Assembly (NCBI GenBank): GCA_018816735.1
Contig: JAHIVH010000120.1
Span: 1 to 64,000 of the forward strand
Length of the DNA stretch: 64,000 nucleotides
From: Pseudomonadota bacterium
Lineage (GTDB): Bacteria; Desulfobacterota; Desulfobacteria; Desulfobacterales; JAHIVH01
Reading direction: 5' to 3'
The position numbers and the translations under genes are program-made. Each line of letters starts with the position of its first letter. The stretch's first letter is position 1. Shown in pieces: positions 54,719 to 63,640 of this stretch. The notes under the pieces were generated by a model. The model saw nothing but the letters and a program-made list of their open reading frames with translations, did not search any database and was not told the DNA's origin.

Positions 54719-54944
54719 GTATTTTACGTCACTGGTGTTTTTCAGGCAGCCGTACGTATGAAAAAGTTAAAGCCGGATAAGGATGGTTGATGATATACAA
54801 AGGGGGCAGGCCCGGAACACCTCTGAAAGCATCTATCCATACCTTTTCCATTTGGGGCGAACACCTTGCCCGAATTAAAAAAAATATGGATTGCCTCCAG
54901 TTGGCATCCTAAAAAAAGAAGGGGATAAACATAACCCAAACACA

Positions 54945-55112
54945 TTAACAGGCAGGCTTTCTGGCTTGCGGATCATCCTCGTTACCGCGCCTTCCCGGGA
55001 ATCCCCAGTGGCCATATTGCGGCAGTCGTCCCCGTTTACAGCAATGACTGGCTTGCGATGGTTTCTCACCATCTTTCCTTTTAACACCGCATTCATACGA
55101 TGCACCTGTTAA
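54945..55112 (-). promoter_or_regulatory. cobalamin (B12) riboswitch
   Basis: Read on the minus strand the segment has the complete class features: P1 stem with TTAACAGG (55112-55105) pairing perfectly with CCTGTTAA (54952-54945), the B12-box core GCCACTG near 55013, GGGAAGGCG, and the conserved block GATGATCCGCAAGCCAGA before the 3' end. It lies 260 bases upstream of the TrpD-like gene and dehydrogenase/CobT gene. High adenosylcobalamin or related cobamide should reduce their expression. Confidence 0.93.
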
Positions 55113-55262
55113 CTTCGTACGTCTATTAAGCCATTTCAATTTGGTTTGTCAATGGACTTTTGAAAACAGGAAATCATCTGATCAATACCCATTGATTTTT
55201 TTCAATTCGTCTTTATGTTATTTCAGATTATCAATCAACCAAATACAGGAGTATAATACAAA

Positions 55263-56189
55263 ATGGGCAATCAGATTAAAACAACCCTGTTATTAACACT
55301 CATGACCGTGTTTTTCATGTTTATCGGAAGAATTCTGGGGGGTGGCCCCGGTATGGTCATCGCCCTTATTTTTGCAGGTGGCATGAACCTTTTTTCTTAC
55401 TGGTATTCGGATAAGCTCGTCCTTAAAATGTATAAAGCATCTGAGATTTCATCGGAAGATGCCCCTGAACTGTTTGATATCGTGAAAAGACTTGCCGAAA
55501 GAGCAGACCTTCCCATGCCAAAAGTATTTCTTATTCCCCAGGACGCCCCCAATGCATTTGCCACAGGCAGAAACCCTCAGCATGCGGTGGTGGCTGTCAC
55601 CCGAGGTCTGTTGAAATTAATGGGCCGGGATGAAATCGAAGGTGTTCTTGCCCATGAGCTGGGGCATGTTAAAAATCGGGACATCCTGATAGGAACCGTT
55701 GCGGCAACTATGGCAGGTGCGGTGATGATGCTTGCCAATATGGCCAAATGGTCTGCCCTGTTCGGCGGGTTCAGCAGGGATGATGATCATCGAGGCGGCG
55801 GGTTCATCGAGCTCATCACGATGGCCATAATTGCACCCATTGCCGCCATGCTGATTCAGATGGCGATATCCCGGTCACGGGAATACCTGGCGGATGCAAC
55901 TTCCGCAGAAATTACAGGAAACCCTGAAGGCCTTGCATCTGCCCTGGAAAAGCTGGGGGGATACGCCAAACAGATACCCATGGCAGCAAATCCGAGCACG
56001 GCCCATATGTTTATTGCAAACCCATTGTCCGGCCAACGAATGGCGAGTTTCTTTTCAACCCATCCCCCCATAGAGGAGCGGGTGGCCAGATTGCGGCACA
56101 CAAGGCCAGAGCCTGAGAGAAATGTTCAGCAAGGCACACGGCCTGATATGGACAAGGATGCAAGAGATTTCTGGAACAGGTTGTCATAA
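55263..56189 (+). CDS. htpX: membrane zinc metalloprotease HtpX
   Basis: The 308-residue M48 protease has the active-site HELGHVKNRD (near residue 138) with two N-terminal membrane segments (LLLTLMTVFFMFIGRIL, GMVIALIFAGGMNLFSY) and a later pair, plus the SREYLADA zinc Glu motif. It degrades misfolded inner-membrane proteins, usually as a heat- or envelope-stress gene. AGGAG lies 11 bases before ATG. The C-terminal tail (ERNVQQGTRPDMDKDARDFW) is typical. Confidence 0.94.
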   Translation: MGNQIKTTLLLTLMTVFFMFIGRILGGGPGMVIALIFAGGMNLFSYWYSDKLVLKMYKASEISSEDAPELFDIVKRLAERADLPMPKVFLIPQDAPNAFATGRNPQHAVVAVTRGLLKLMGRDEIEGVLAHELGHVKNRDILIGTVAATMAGAVMMLANMAKWSALFGGFSRDDDHRGGGFIELITMAIIAPIAAMLIQMAISRSREYLADATSAEITGNPEGLASALEKLGGYAKQIPMAANPSTAHMFIANPLSGQRMASFFSTHPPIEERVARLRHTRPEPERNVQQGTRPDMDKDARDFWNRLS

Positions 56190-56239
56190 AAAGAAACGTC
56201 TGCAAACGTTAACCTCTAAACATGAAAGGTAGATGCCCC

Positions 56240-57046
56240 ATGGATGATTTCAGGAAAAGAACGCTTGGGAGGACCGGATTGAAGGTGGGACGGCTTGGGG
56301 TTGCTGCAAGTTATGGCGCACCGGCCCAGGCATTTGAGGAAGCATTTGAAAAAGGCTGCAATTATTTTTACATGGGTTCCGGACGTCATCGTGGAAATAT
56401 GCATCAGGCCATCCGGAATATCATTAAAAAAGGCCAGCGGGATAAACTGGTGATCGCGATTCAAACCTATGCGCGAAACGGGATGTTGATGGAACCGTTT
56501 TTTAAAAGAACGCTTAAAAAGCTTGGTATTGATTATGCGGATGTGATGATATTGGGATGGCATAATAAACAGCCATGGCCCAAACTGGTTGATCGTGCTG
56601 TTTCCATGAAGGAAAGGGGCTTGTTCCGATTTTTTGGCATGTCCGGCCATAATCGAAAACTTTTCCCTGAGCTAAACGCAACCAATGTATTTGATGTGTT
56701 TCAGATCAGATACAATGCTGCTCACAGAGGTGCTGAAAAAGAAACATTTCCCTACCTGAATGAAAAAAACCAGCCTGGAATCATATCTTACACGGCAACG
56801 CGGTGGGGGCATCTTTTAAATGATAAAAAAATGCCGGAAGGCGAAAAAGCACCATCGTCAAGCGATTGCTACCGGTTTGCCATGACCAACGGATCTGTTG
56901 ACGTCTGCCTCTGTGGTCCAAAGACCGTTTCGGAAATGAGAGACGCTCTTCCCGCATTGGATCTTGGTCCTTTAAACGGCGATGAAATGGCCCGGATGAA
57001 GAAAATCGGGGATCATGTTCATCGCACGGCAAAAGGTTTTTTTTAA
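56240..57046 (+). CDS. aldo/keto reductase-like protein, catalytic residues lost
   Basis: The 268-residue protein has the AKR N-terminus FRKRTLGRTGLKVGRLGVAA and the barrel strand FDVFQIRYN. Where AKRs have the catalytic Asp and Tyr (xDTAxxYG) it reads YFYMGSGRHRG, and the Lys strand reads KLVIAIQT without Lys. The His of ILGWHN is kept. It is therefore probably not an ordinary oxidoreductase. The start chosen is ATG 56240 (AAAGGT nine bases upstream); ATG 56222 is possible. It lies 50 bases after htpX. Confidence 0.72.
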   Translation: MDDFRKRTLGRTGLKVGRLGVAASYGAPAQAFEEAFEKGCNYFYMGSGRHRGNMHQAIRNIIKKGQRDKLVIAIQTYARNGMLMEPFFKRTLKKLGIDYADVMILGWHNKQPWPKLVDRAVSMKERGLFRFFGMSGHNRKLFPELNATNVFDVFQIRYNAAHRGAEKETFPYLNEKNQPGIISYTATRWGHLLNDKKMPEGEKAPSSSDCYRFAMTNGSVDVCLCGPKTVSEMRDALPALDLGPLNGDEMARMKKIGDHVHRTAKGFF

Positions 57047-57089
57047 AATCAGATTTCAACTCAATTTTTGTTTTTCCTCAATGAGGTGA

Positions 57090-57404
57090 CGCGCCCCATC
57101 GAAATACGCCACCCTGGCTCACATTAAATGGAACTATAAATTTAGCTGGACCCACTTTATACGTTTCTGGCCCAGATTATATGATATTAAGGGGCACCCA
57201 GGTCACTTCGTAAATACTACCTATGGATTTACAAAGATTCCAACCGCCATAGATTGGTATGTTATTTCGCCCTTTATATTTTCTCTGCTGTTCTTGAATG
57301 ATCTTGAAATATTTTTTTCAATATCATATAAAAATCTAAAGATGAAAGATGCTCTTCGGCCACTCAATCAGATATCTTCAATTCGCAACTGTCCGTTTGT
57401 TTAA
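57090..57404 (+). pseudogene. remnant of an unidentified membrane-associated gene
   Basis: A stop-free stretch without start or ribosome binding site encodes AHIKWNYKFSWTHFIRFWPR followed by LYDIKGHPGHFV, an aromatic-rich region, then IDWYVISPFIFSLLFFLNDL, a single hydrophobic segment. The terminal stop is ten bases before the next gene. I do not recognise the family. It looks like the C-terminal end of a truncated gene. Confidence 0.35.
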
Positions 57405-57413
57405 GGAAAATCT

Positions 57414-58436
57414 TTGTTGAAAAATAAAATCTACACGAGATATTTTTTTTGCCAATTTCTGTCGGAACCAGGCTTAAATTCTCTCTCTCAAAAAATCATC
57501 AACCGTTTGATCATGATATTCCTGCCCATTTCTTTATTCTTCACCCCGGTCTGGTTCGCACATGGCGGGGAACACGCCATTTCAAGTCTTACCGCAGCGG
57601 AACGAATCTGGCTTGACCGAAATCCTGAAAAACTCACCCTGCTTTTCAACATCGAATTCCCTCCGTTAGAATTTGCCTCACCGTATGGCACCTTTACCGG
57701 CATGGGGGCAGACATCATTGCCGAAGTAGAAAAAAAATTAGGTGTCACATTCCTCAAAAAACCATCCGACGACTGGAACGAACATATATCCTCATTAAAA
57801 AACGGGGCATGCGCTGTTGCGCCAACGATAGTCGACACATCCGAAGGGGAACAATACGCCTTTTTTACCAAACCCTACACCACAGTGCCTGTTGTCATCA
57901 TTACGACAAGAACCATTAAGGAAGATCTGGACCTGGATGATCTCTCTGGCCGAAAGGTGGCAGTGGTTTCCGGTTATGCAACCGAAACCTATCTCCGGCA
58001 AATAGCGGATGACCGGATTGAGATTGTGCCTGTGTCAAGTGTCACGAAAGGGTTAAGTTTACTGTCATTCGGGCGCGTGGATGCTTTTGCGGGAAATCTT
58101 TCCATGGCAGCTTACGCCATTGAAAAAGAAGGGATTTCGAACCTGCGAATGGCTGGCAGCACAGATTATTCCTTTGCCTTTAGTATTGGCATAAGCCGCA
58201 AATACCCGTTGCTTTTCAGTGCCATTCAAAAAGCCCTTGACACCATCCCACAAAGCGAGATCAATGCCATCCGCAGCAAATGGATACACATTGATACAAG
58301 CAACTGGCAACCGAAACCACCCAGGCAGGTGCATGGGATGCCCGTCCGAAATCCCAAATTATCTACATCAGCAAACAATGGTATAAAATGTTGGGCTATG
58401 AGCCCAATGCAACAGAAATTTCCTTCCCGGACCTGA
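57414..58436 (+). pseudogene. periplasmic sensor half of a split hybrid kinase (SBP_bac_3)
   Basis: From TTG 57414 the frame encodes a membrane segment (MIFLPISLFFTPVWFAHGG) and an amino-acid-binding-like SBP_bac_3 domain (LTLLFNIEFPPLEFASPYG, GMGADIIAEVEKKLGVTF, LSGRKVAVVSGYATETYLRQ). It ends with about 45 out-of-frame residues after WIHIDTSNW. The normal continuation of a BvgS/EvgS-type sensor, a PAS domain, lies in another frame starting right after 58295. No membrane segment joins the two. Single-base error, deletion or real split are all possible. Confidence 0.75.
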
Positions 58437-60580
58437 GGCGGTTCATGCACACAGATGATCATGCCTTTGTGACTCAGTTTTTTGATAATTATGTTGCCGA
58501 AAAAGGTAGTGCTCAATTTGAAACGGAGTTCCGTATGCGAAGGGCGGATGGCTTATGGTGCTGGGTGCTTTCCAAAGGTAGGGCCGTTGAGTGGGATGAG
58601 TTCGGCACCCCCGAACGTATCATCGGCCTGGATATCAATATCGATTCCTTCAGGGAAGCCCAGGACAAGGTGAACCAGAGTGAAAAAAAATTTCGGGCGA
58701 TTTTTGACAATGCCCCCTATTCCATTGTCATTAACAGCCTTGAGGACGGGCGTTATCTGCAAGCCAACAAGGCCTTTCTGGACAGCCGGGGTGTCAAGCC
58801 GGAAGAACTGGCCCAACTGAAGGCGGAAAGCTTCTCGCTCATTTCAAGAGAAGACGTGGCAGACATCTTCGACACATTAATGAAAAAGGGTTTTGTGAAA
58901 AATCGTGAAGTGAAAACCGTCACAAAAGATGGCGCTATCCGGTACTCGACATTCTCGTCTGTCATCATGGATATTCAGGGCCAAAAGCAAATCCTTTCCA
59001 TGACGGTGGATACAACCGAAAGAAAACGTGCGGAAGACGCGTTAAAGGAAAGCGAGGCCCGATTTCGTAAACTTTTCAAATTGGCGCCCATACCCATGAG
59101 CTATATCTCCATGGATGGAAAAATCCTGGATGTCAACGACAGCCTCGTAAAGACGATGGGATATACAGCTGATGACATGCCGACCCTGGAGCATGCCTGG
59201 GAGCATGCCTTCACCGATAATGACCTGAAAAACGAAATTACCTCAAAATGGCGGGCAAGCCTCGAAAACGCCATTAAAGACCATTCAGACATCGAATCCA
59301 TAGAATGCCCGGTTCGTTGCAAGAACGGCAGCTTTCGAGACATGATTGTCAGCACAAAACTCATCGGAGACAGTATTATTATCAGTTTTTTTGATATTAC
59401 CGAGCGCAAACAGGCGGAAGCGGAGCGGGAAGTGCTTCAAAGCCAGCTCTACCAGTCACAGAAAATGGAGGCCATTGGTGTTTTCGCAGGTGGTATTGCG
59501 CACGATTTTAACAATATGCTGGGCGCCATCCTGGGATATTCGGAACTTATGTTGAGTAAACTGGACGCTTCAAATCCGTTTCGTGAATTTCTAAATAGCA
59601 TTCTCGATGCGGCCCAACGTTCCGCCAAGCTCACCCGCCAACTGCTCGCCTTTTCCCGTCAGGAAATGATTTCACCGGTCATATTCGACCTCAATGAGGC
59701 TGTTGAAGCCATATTAAAAATGATACGAAGGCTCATCGGAGAAAACATAGAATTGATCTGGTTACCAGGGGAAATGCCAGGCATGGTCCGGATGGACCCC
59801 ACTCAACTGGACCAGATTCTTGTTAACCTCTGCGTCAATGCGAGAGACGCCATAAAAGATACCGGAAGGGTTACAATAGAAACCAACACTGTCGTTATCG
59901 ATGATCAACATGGTGAGGGGCATGCCGAATTACTCCCCGGAGCGTATGTGATTTTAGCGGTAAAAGACGATGGTTGCGGAATTGATACAAAAACACTGAG
60001 CCATATCTTTGAACCCTTTTTCACGACCAAAGCTCTGGGAAAAGGAACAGGTATGGGATTGGCCACCATATACGGTATCGTAAATCAGAACAACGGCGCT
60101 ATAAACGTATACAGCGAATTGGAGAAAGGAACCACATTCACCATCTACATTCCGCGTCATGCCGCCGAAAAAACGCCAGAAAAACAGGAGCGAATGGCCG
60201 ATCTACCCAAAAGCAGGGGAGAAACCCTGCTTATTGTAGAAGATGATCCGATGCTTTTGGGAATGAGCATGCTCATGATGCAGAAGTTGGGATACTCCGC
60301 GTTAACGGCAAGCACGCCTGGTGAGGCCGTCAGGATAGTCGAGGAAGACCATGCTGAAATTCACCTTTTGATCACCGATGTCATCATGCCGGAAATGAAT
60401 GGCCGGGACCTGGTGAACCGACTTCAGAAATTCCAGCCAGGCATCAAGCACCTTTTCATGTCGGGCTATACAGCTGACGTGATCGCCCATCAAGGGGTAC
60501 TGAATGAGGGTGTCAATTTCATTCAAAAACCCTTTTCATTAAAGACAATGGCGTTAAAAATCCGTGAAGTTCTCGATTGA
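58295..60580 (+). CDS. PAS-PAS-PAS histidine kinase with receiver (kinase half of split sensor)
   Basis: The frame is open from 58295 (QLATETTQAGAWDARPKSQI) although the first ATG is at 58388. It carries PAS repeats (YISKQWYKMLGYEP; FRAIFDNAPYSIVINSLEDG; FRKLFKLAPIPMSYISMDGK), the H-box GGIAHDFNNMLGAILG, N-box LCVNARDAI, G boxes KDDGCGI and GTGMGLATIYG, and a C-terminal receiver (TLLIVEDDPM, LLITDVIMPEMNG). As a whole it is a hybrid kinase. If translation starts at 58388 the first PAS domain is truncated, leaving a soluble protein without its periplasmic sensor. Confidence 0.82.
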   Translation, partial: YKQLATETTQAGAWDARPKSQIIYISKQWYKMLGYEPNATEISFPDLRRFMHTDDHAFVTQFFDNYVAEKGSAQFETEFRMRRADGLWCWVLSKGRAVEWDEFGTPERIIGLDINIDSFREAQDKVNQSEKKFRAIFDNAPYSIVINSLEDGRYLQANKAFLDSRGVKPEELAQLKAESFSLISREDVADIFDTLMKKGFVKNREVKTVTKDGAIRYSTFSSVIMDIQGQKQILSMTVDTTERKRAEDALKESEARFRKLFKLAPIPMSYISMDGKILDVNDSLVKTMGYTADDMPTLEHAWEHAFTDNDLKNEITSKWRASLENAIKDHSDIESIECPVRCKNGSFRDMIVSTKLIGDSIIISFFDITERKQAEAEREVLQSQLYQSQKMEAIGVFAGGIAHDFNNMLGAILGYSELMLSKLDASNPFREFLNSILDAAQRSAKLTRQLLAFSRQEMISPVIFDLNEAVEAILKMIRRLIGENIELIWLPGEMPGMVRMDPTQLDQILVNLCVNARDAIKDTGRVTIETNTVVIDDQHGEGHAELLPGAYVILAVKDDGCGIDTKTLSHIFEPFFTTKALGKGTGMGLATIYGIVNQNNGAINVYSELEKGTTFTIYIPRHAAEKTPEKQERMADLPKSRGETLLIVEDDPMLLGMSMLMMQKLGYSALTASTPGEAVRIVEEDHAEIHLLITDVIMPEMNGRDLVNRLQKFQPGIKHLFMSGYTADVIAHQGVLNEGVNFIQKPFSLKTMALKIREVLD

Positions 60581-60642
60581 TACGGGATAAATTTTTTCGA
60601 GCCTGCCATTTCCCAGAAAATATATCCCTTCATTTGCAATTT

Positions 60643-60669
60643 AGAGGATGAGGCATATCCTCATCCTCT
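60643..60669. terminator. 11-bp perfect hairpin between convergent genes
   Basis: AGAGGATGAGG pairs perfectly with CCTCATCCTCT around five bases. It lies between the kinase stop (60580) and the hydrolase stop (60706), so it can serve both; no long T run on either side. Confidence 0.6.
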
Positions 60670-60705
60670 TCTGATATCTGCGTTGTGAACTATAATTTCA
60701 AATCA

Positions 60706-63207
60706 CTATCGTACCAGGGATGAAATAAAACACCCTTTGGCTCCGGAGTTCGAGTTGTCATGCATATTAGACAATTTCTGATCCATATCGTTTTTCACAT
60801 TTCCTGCGATACGTTCTGTATCTTCCAGGTTGCTTGAATCGTCGTCTGCCTGATTTTCAGGAATACCGCCATCATCATCCAAAAGACGATCAGAGGCGTA
60901 ATCAATTGTTTCGGATGCTTCATTCACATTCTCAAGCTGAATTGACGGGGAGGCATTCTCCGATTCCATTTCAACATTGGAATCGCTTTCATGAAGCAAA
61001 TAATCGTTGATTTTGCTGTTTAATTGTGTGCCTCCAGGGCCGACCCATTTCCAGGTAACGCCTTCTCCTTTGCTGTTGTCGGCGATTTTGAAATCAAGCC
61101 TTGCCGGATAGTCTTCCGTGATGACGATGGTATTGGTGGATGGTCTTAAAATCGGGACCAGGTGGGGAAAATCAGATCCGGAAAGTGAAATCCGTATGCG
61201 ATGCCCTCTTTTGAACACATTGCATGTGGGCCACAGTTCCACCACATACTGATACAAGTCTCCCTCATTGATCAATTTGGGATAGTGATCCGGGTATGTA
61301 TAAAATGGATCAAAAGGAGTATAGGAAGGATCAACAGGGTGCTTCGTCAAAAATTCGGATTCATCCGGGTCATACTGCCTGTGGGATGCCCTCAGCCAGC
61401 CGGAAGTCAAATTCTTGGCGCGACCTTCCGGATAGACATCGTTCAGCTCGACCACCCATTGCACATCCTTTTCCTCCATCTGTTCGACCCAGAAGTTGTC
61501 TTTCAATCCCAGCATGTTTTCAACCGTAGCCATAAGTCCTTCAACAAAATTTTGCGCATAGGGACTCGTAAATTCCGTTCTGGCCCAGAATGTAAGGGCA
61601 AGCGGACCCACAATTTCCATGTCCTCGGATAGCGGCTCAGTTGTAAATGTAGGGATTTTCCACTCATCACTCCGCTCATCCTCGTAATACATGGTTTCAT
61701 CAACATCCTTGCCGAACCACATTTTCGAAATTTGGGCAAAAAGGGATGTAACACCTAAAAGCCACCTGGCAGATGATCGGGAATCCATTCCATGAAGGGC
61801 TTTTGGAAGGGCGGAATGTTTCATCACGGGGTTATCGCTTTCAAAATCAACATCGGAAGGATTGTCTACCATCGAATAGATCTGGTTTTCCGGATTGTTT
61901 GTAAACGCATCTCCTGAGATGTTAGCTGCCTTGGCTTTGGAAAGATAAAGGGTTTTTGAATCGGTTCTGTCGTCTGAAAGGGGCCACGATTTTTCAGCCC
62001 GCCACCTGTCCACGCCGAGAACCCGCATGACCACCGGAAAATCTTTCATGAACACGTCTTCTTTGCCCTTGATCTTCCAGTCAAACCATCTTGCCGGAAG
62101 GGCCAGACGTTCCAGTGCGGGAATCCCCAACCCAAAGGAGCCGTCGGTATGATACCAGTCACTGATCAACAGCGCTTTGTCTTCATCGGCGTGCATGCTT
62201 AACCCGTACTGATAATTATTGAGCGTCCCCCGAGTCAGGATATCGTACCAACCGCTCACAAGAAACACCGGGAGTTTGGGGGAAATGACACATTGATCGC
62301 CTTCAGGGTAGCCCCATCCGCCTTCCGGCTTTATGGGCCAGTAGGACATTGGGGAGCGCTGATCATATACCTCCGTACTGTCGGTAATATGTTCGTTGGT
62401 CGTCACCAGACTTAATACATCCGGAAAATTGTTCCAGTGACTCACCCAGATTTCCTCAGCCTCTTTGATATCCGCTTCCGTAGGATTGAAATTTTCCTCT
62501 CCAAGCCGAAGCAGAGGCGGCAGCAGTCCAAAGGTTTCAACAATCCCGAATATGCCTGACTCAAGGGTCAGATTCAGGGTGCCGCCCTGCATCAGGCCAT
62601 CCCTGTATAAATCACTGAACGTGACCAAAGGGAACAGAGCCTTGAGATGAACCGGTGCTCCATCACCCTTGCAATCGACGATACCGGAAACCAGCATTTG
62701 TATGATGCCCATATAGGACGGCCCGAACATGCCGACGTTTCCGTCCGACCATTCTTGGGCCGGAATGAAATCATCAATCACGTATTTGGTTGCATACTGT
62801 TCGGCCAGAGAAAAAACCTCCCAGGGCCCGCCTGAAGAACCGCTTCCCATAATATCCACCACCAGCAGGGTATACCCGTAGGTGATGATGGGCGCAACAG
62901 TCGGTGTGATGAACAGCCGATTGTAAGGCGTTGCCACCAGTATTGTCGGCGTTTTTTCACGGTACGACCGGTTGGGCCTGATCACTGTGGCCCAAAGCGT
63001 TACATCCTCATCCATATGAGGATTTTTCTCTTTCGGGACTTCAATTCGGACATTGATATCAATGGTAAAGCCCGGAATACCTCCTTTTTCAAGCTTGGCT
63101 TTAAGGTTATCCGCATCATTCTCGGAAAGCATACTTCCGTATGAAACAAACGGCATCATCCCACAAATGAGAGCCATACAAAATATAGCATAGCGTAAAC
63201 AGGCCAT
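60706..63207 (-). CDS. exported CocE/NonD-type alpha/beta hydrolase
   Basis: The 833-residue protein has a signal peptide (MACLRYAIFCMALICGMMPF) and an S15/CocE hydrolase domain with nucleophile motif GMFGPSYMGIIQ (near residue 165), the N-terminal VDIMGSGSSGG strand and a jelly-roll C-terminal domain (GPLALTFWARTEF, GHRIRISLSGSDFP). Family members cleave esters or X-Pro dipeptides. The last 100 residues are an acidic, low-complexity tail unusual for the family. Predicted extracytoplasmic. It stands alone on the minus strand. Substrate unknown. Confidence 0.85.
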   Translation of the reverse strand: MACLRYAIFCMALICGMMPFVSYGSMLSENDADNLKAKLEKGGIPGFTIDINVRIEVPKEKNPHMDEDVTLWATVIRPNRSYREKTPTILVATPYNRLFITPTVAPIITYGYTLLVVDIMGSGSSGGPWEVFSLAEQYATKYVIDDFIPAQEWSDGNVGMFGPSYMGIIQMLVSGIVDCKGDGAPVHLKALFPLVTFSDLYRDGLMQGGTLNLTLESGIFGIVETFGLLPPLLRLGEENFNPTEADIKEAEEIWVSHWNNFPDVLSLVTTNEHITDSTEVYDQRSPMSYWPIKPEGGWGYPEGDQCVISPKLPVFLVSGWYDILTRGTLNNYQYGLSMHADEDKALLISDWYHTDGSFGLGIPALERLALPARWFDWKIKGKEDVFMKDFPVVMRVLGVDRWRAEKSWPLSDDRTDSKTLYLSKAKAANISGDAFTNNPENQIYSMVDNPSDVDFESDNPVMKHSALPKALHGMDSRSSARWLLGVTSLFAQISKMWFGKDVDETMYYEDERSDEWKIPTFTTEPLSEDMEIVGPLALTFWARTEFTSPYAQNFVEGLMATVENMLGLKDNFWVEQMEEKDVQWVVELNDVYPEGRAKNLTSGWLRASHRQYDPDESEFLTKHPVDPSYTPFDPFYTYPDHYPKLINEGDLYQYVVELWPTCNVFKRGHRIRISLSGSDFPHLVPILRPSTNTIVITEDYPARLDFKIADNSKGEGVTWKWVGPGGTQLNSKINDYLLHESDSNVEMESENASPSIQLENVNEASETIDYASDRLLDDDGGIPENQADDDSSNLEDTERIAGNVKNDMDQKLSNMHDNSNSGAKGCFISSLVR

Positions 63208-63640
63208 CTCTCCCCCTTTTTTTTGAGCTGCAAATAGTATAACTATTTTAAATTATTAACATTAAATTGATTGTATTCATATGGACTGTTCGGGATTGCT
63301 TTGGTTGAAATGTTCAACGCAAGAACACAGATTCCAATCCAAATACATGTTTCATCAAAATTAAGTTAACATAGACGGTGTGTCAATGTTTATCGAAAAA
63401 ATTTTACTGAATTGTGCTTCGCCAAAATTAAATCGTGACTGAAATTATAGGGTATTTTTACTGCCCGAACAGTTTACGCAAGGTAGAAATGATAATTTTA
63501 TCGTAATTTTTAGATAATAAAATAAATCGTTTATGGATGTGCTGACGCTTTTTACGAGACCATCATAGTGGGTTAACTAAAGAGTGTTAACCAATTTGCT
63601 ATGTGGATTTGCCACACGGTTATAGAACTGAAACAAAGAC
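63208..63640. other. AT-rich intergenic region, no gene seen
   Basis: These 433 bases hold no convincing gene. The hydrolase promoter should be at the left end; the right end lies downstream of the VOC gene. No strong hairpin was found. Confidence 0.45.

Noticed and set aside
54742..54945. Minus-strand frame of 67 codons between the riboswitch and the TrpD-like gene
   Set aside because: It lies in the leader of the riboswitch transcript, is rich in Cys and Phe without a motif, and has no ribosome binding site.
58280..58330. Programmed -1 ribosomal frameshift in the hybrid kinase
   Set aside because: No X-XXY-YYZ heptamer is present at the change of frame, and the membrane linker is missing, so a deletion or error is more likely.
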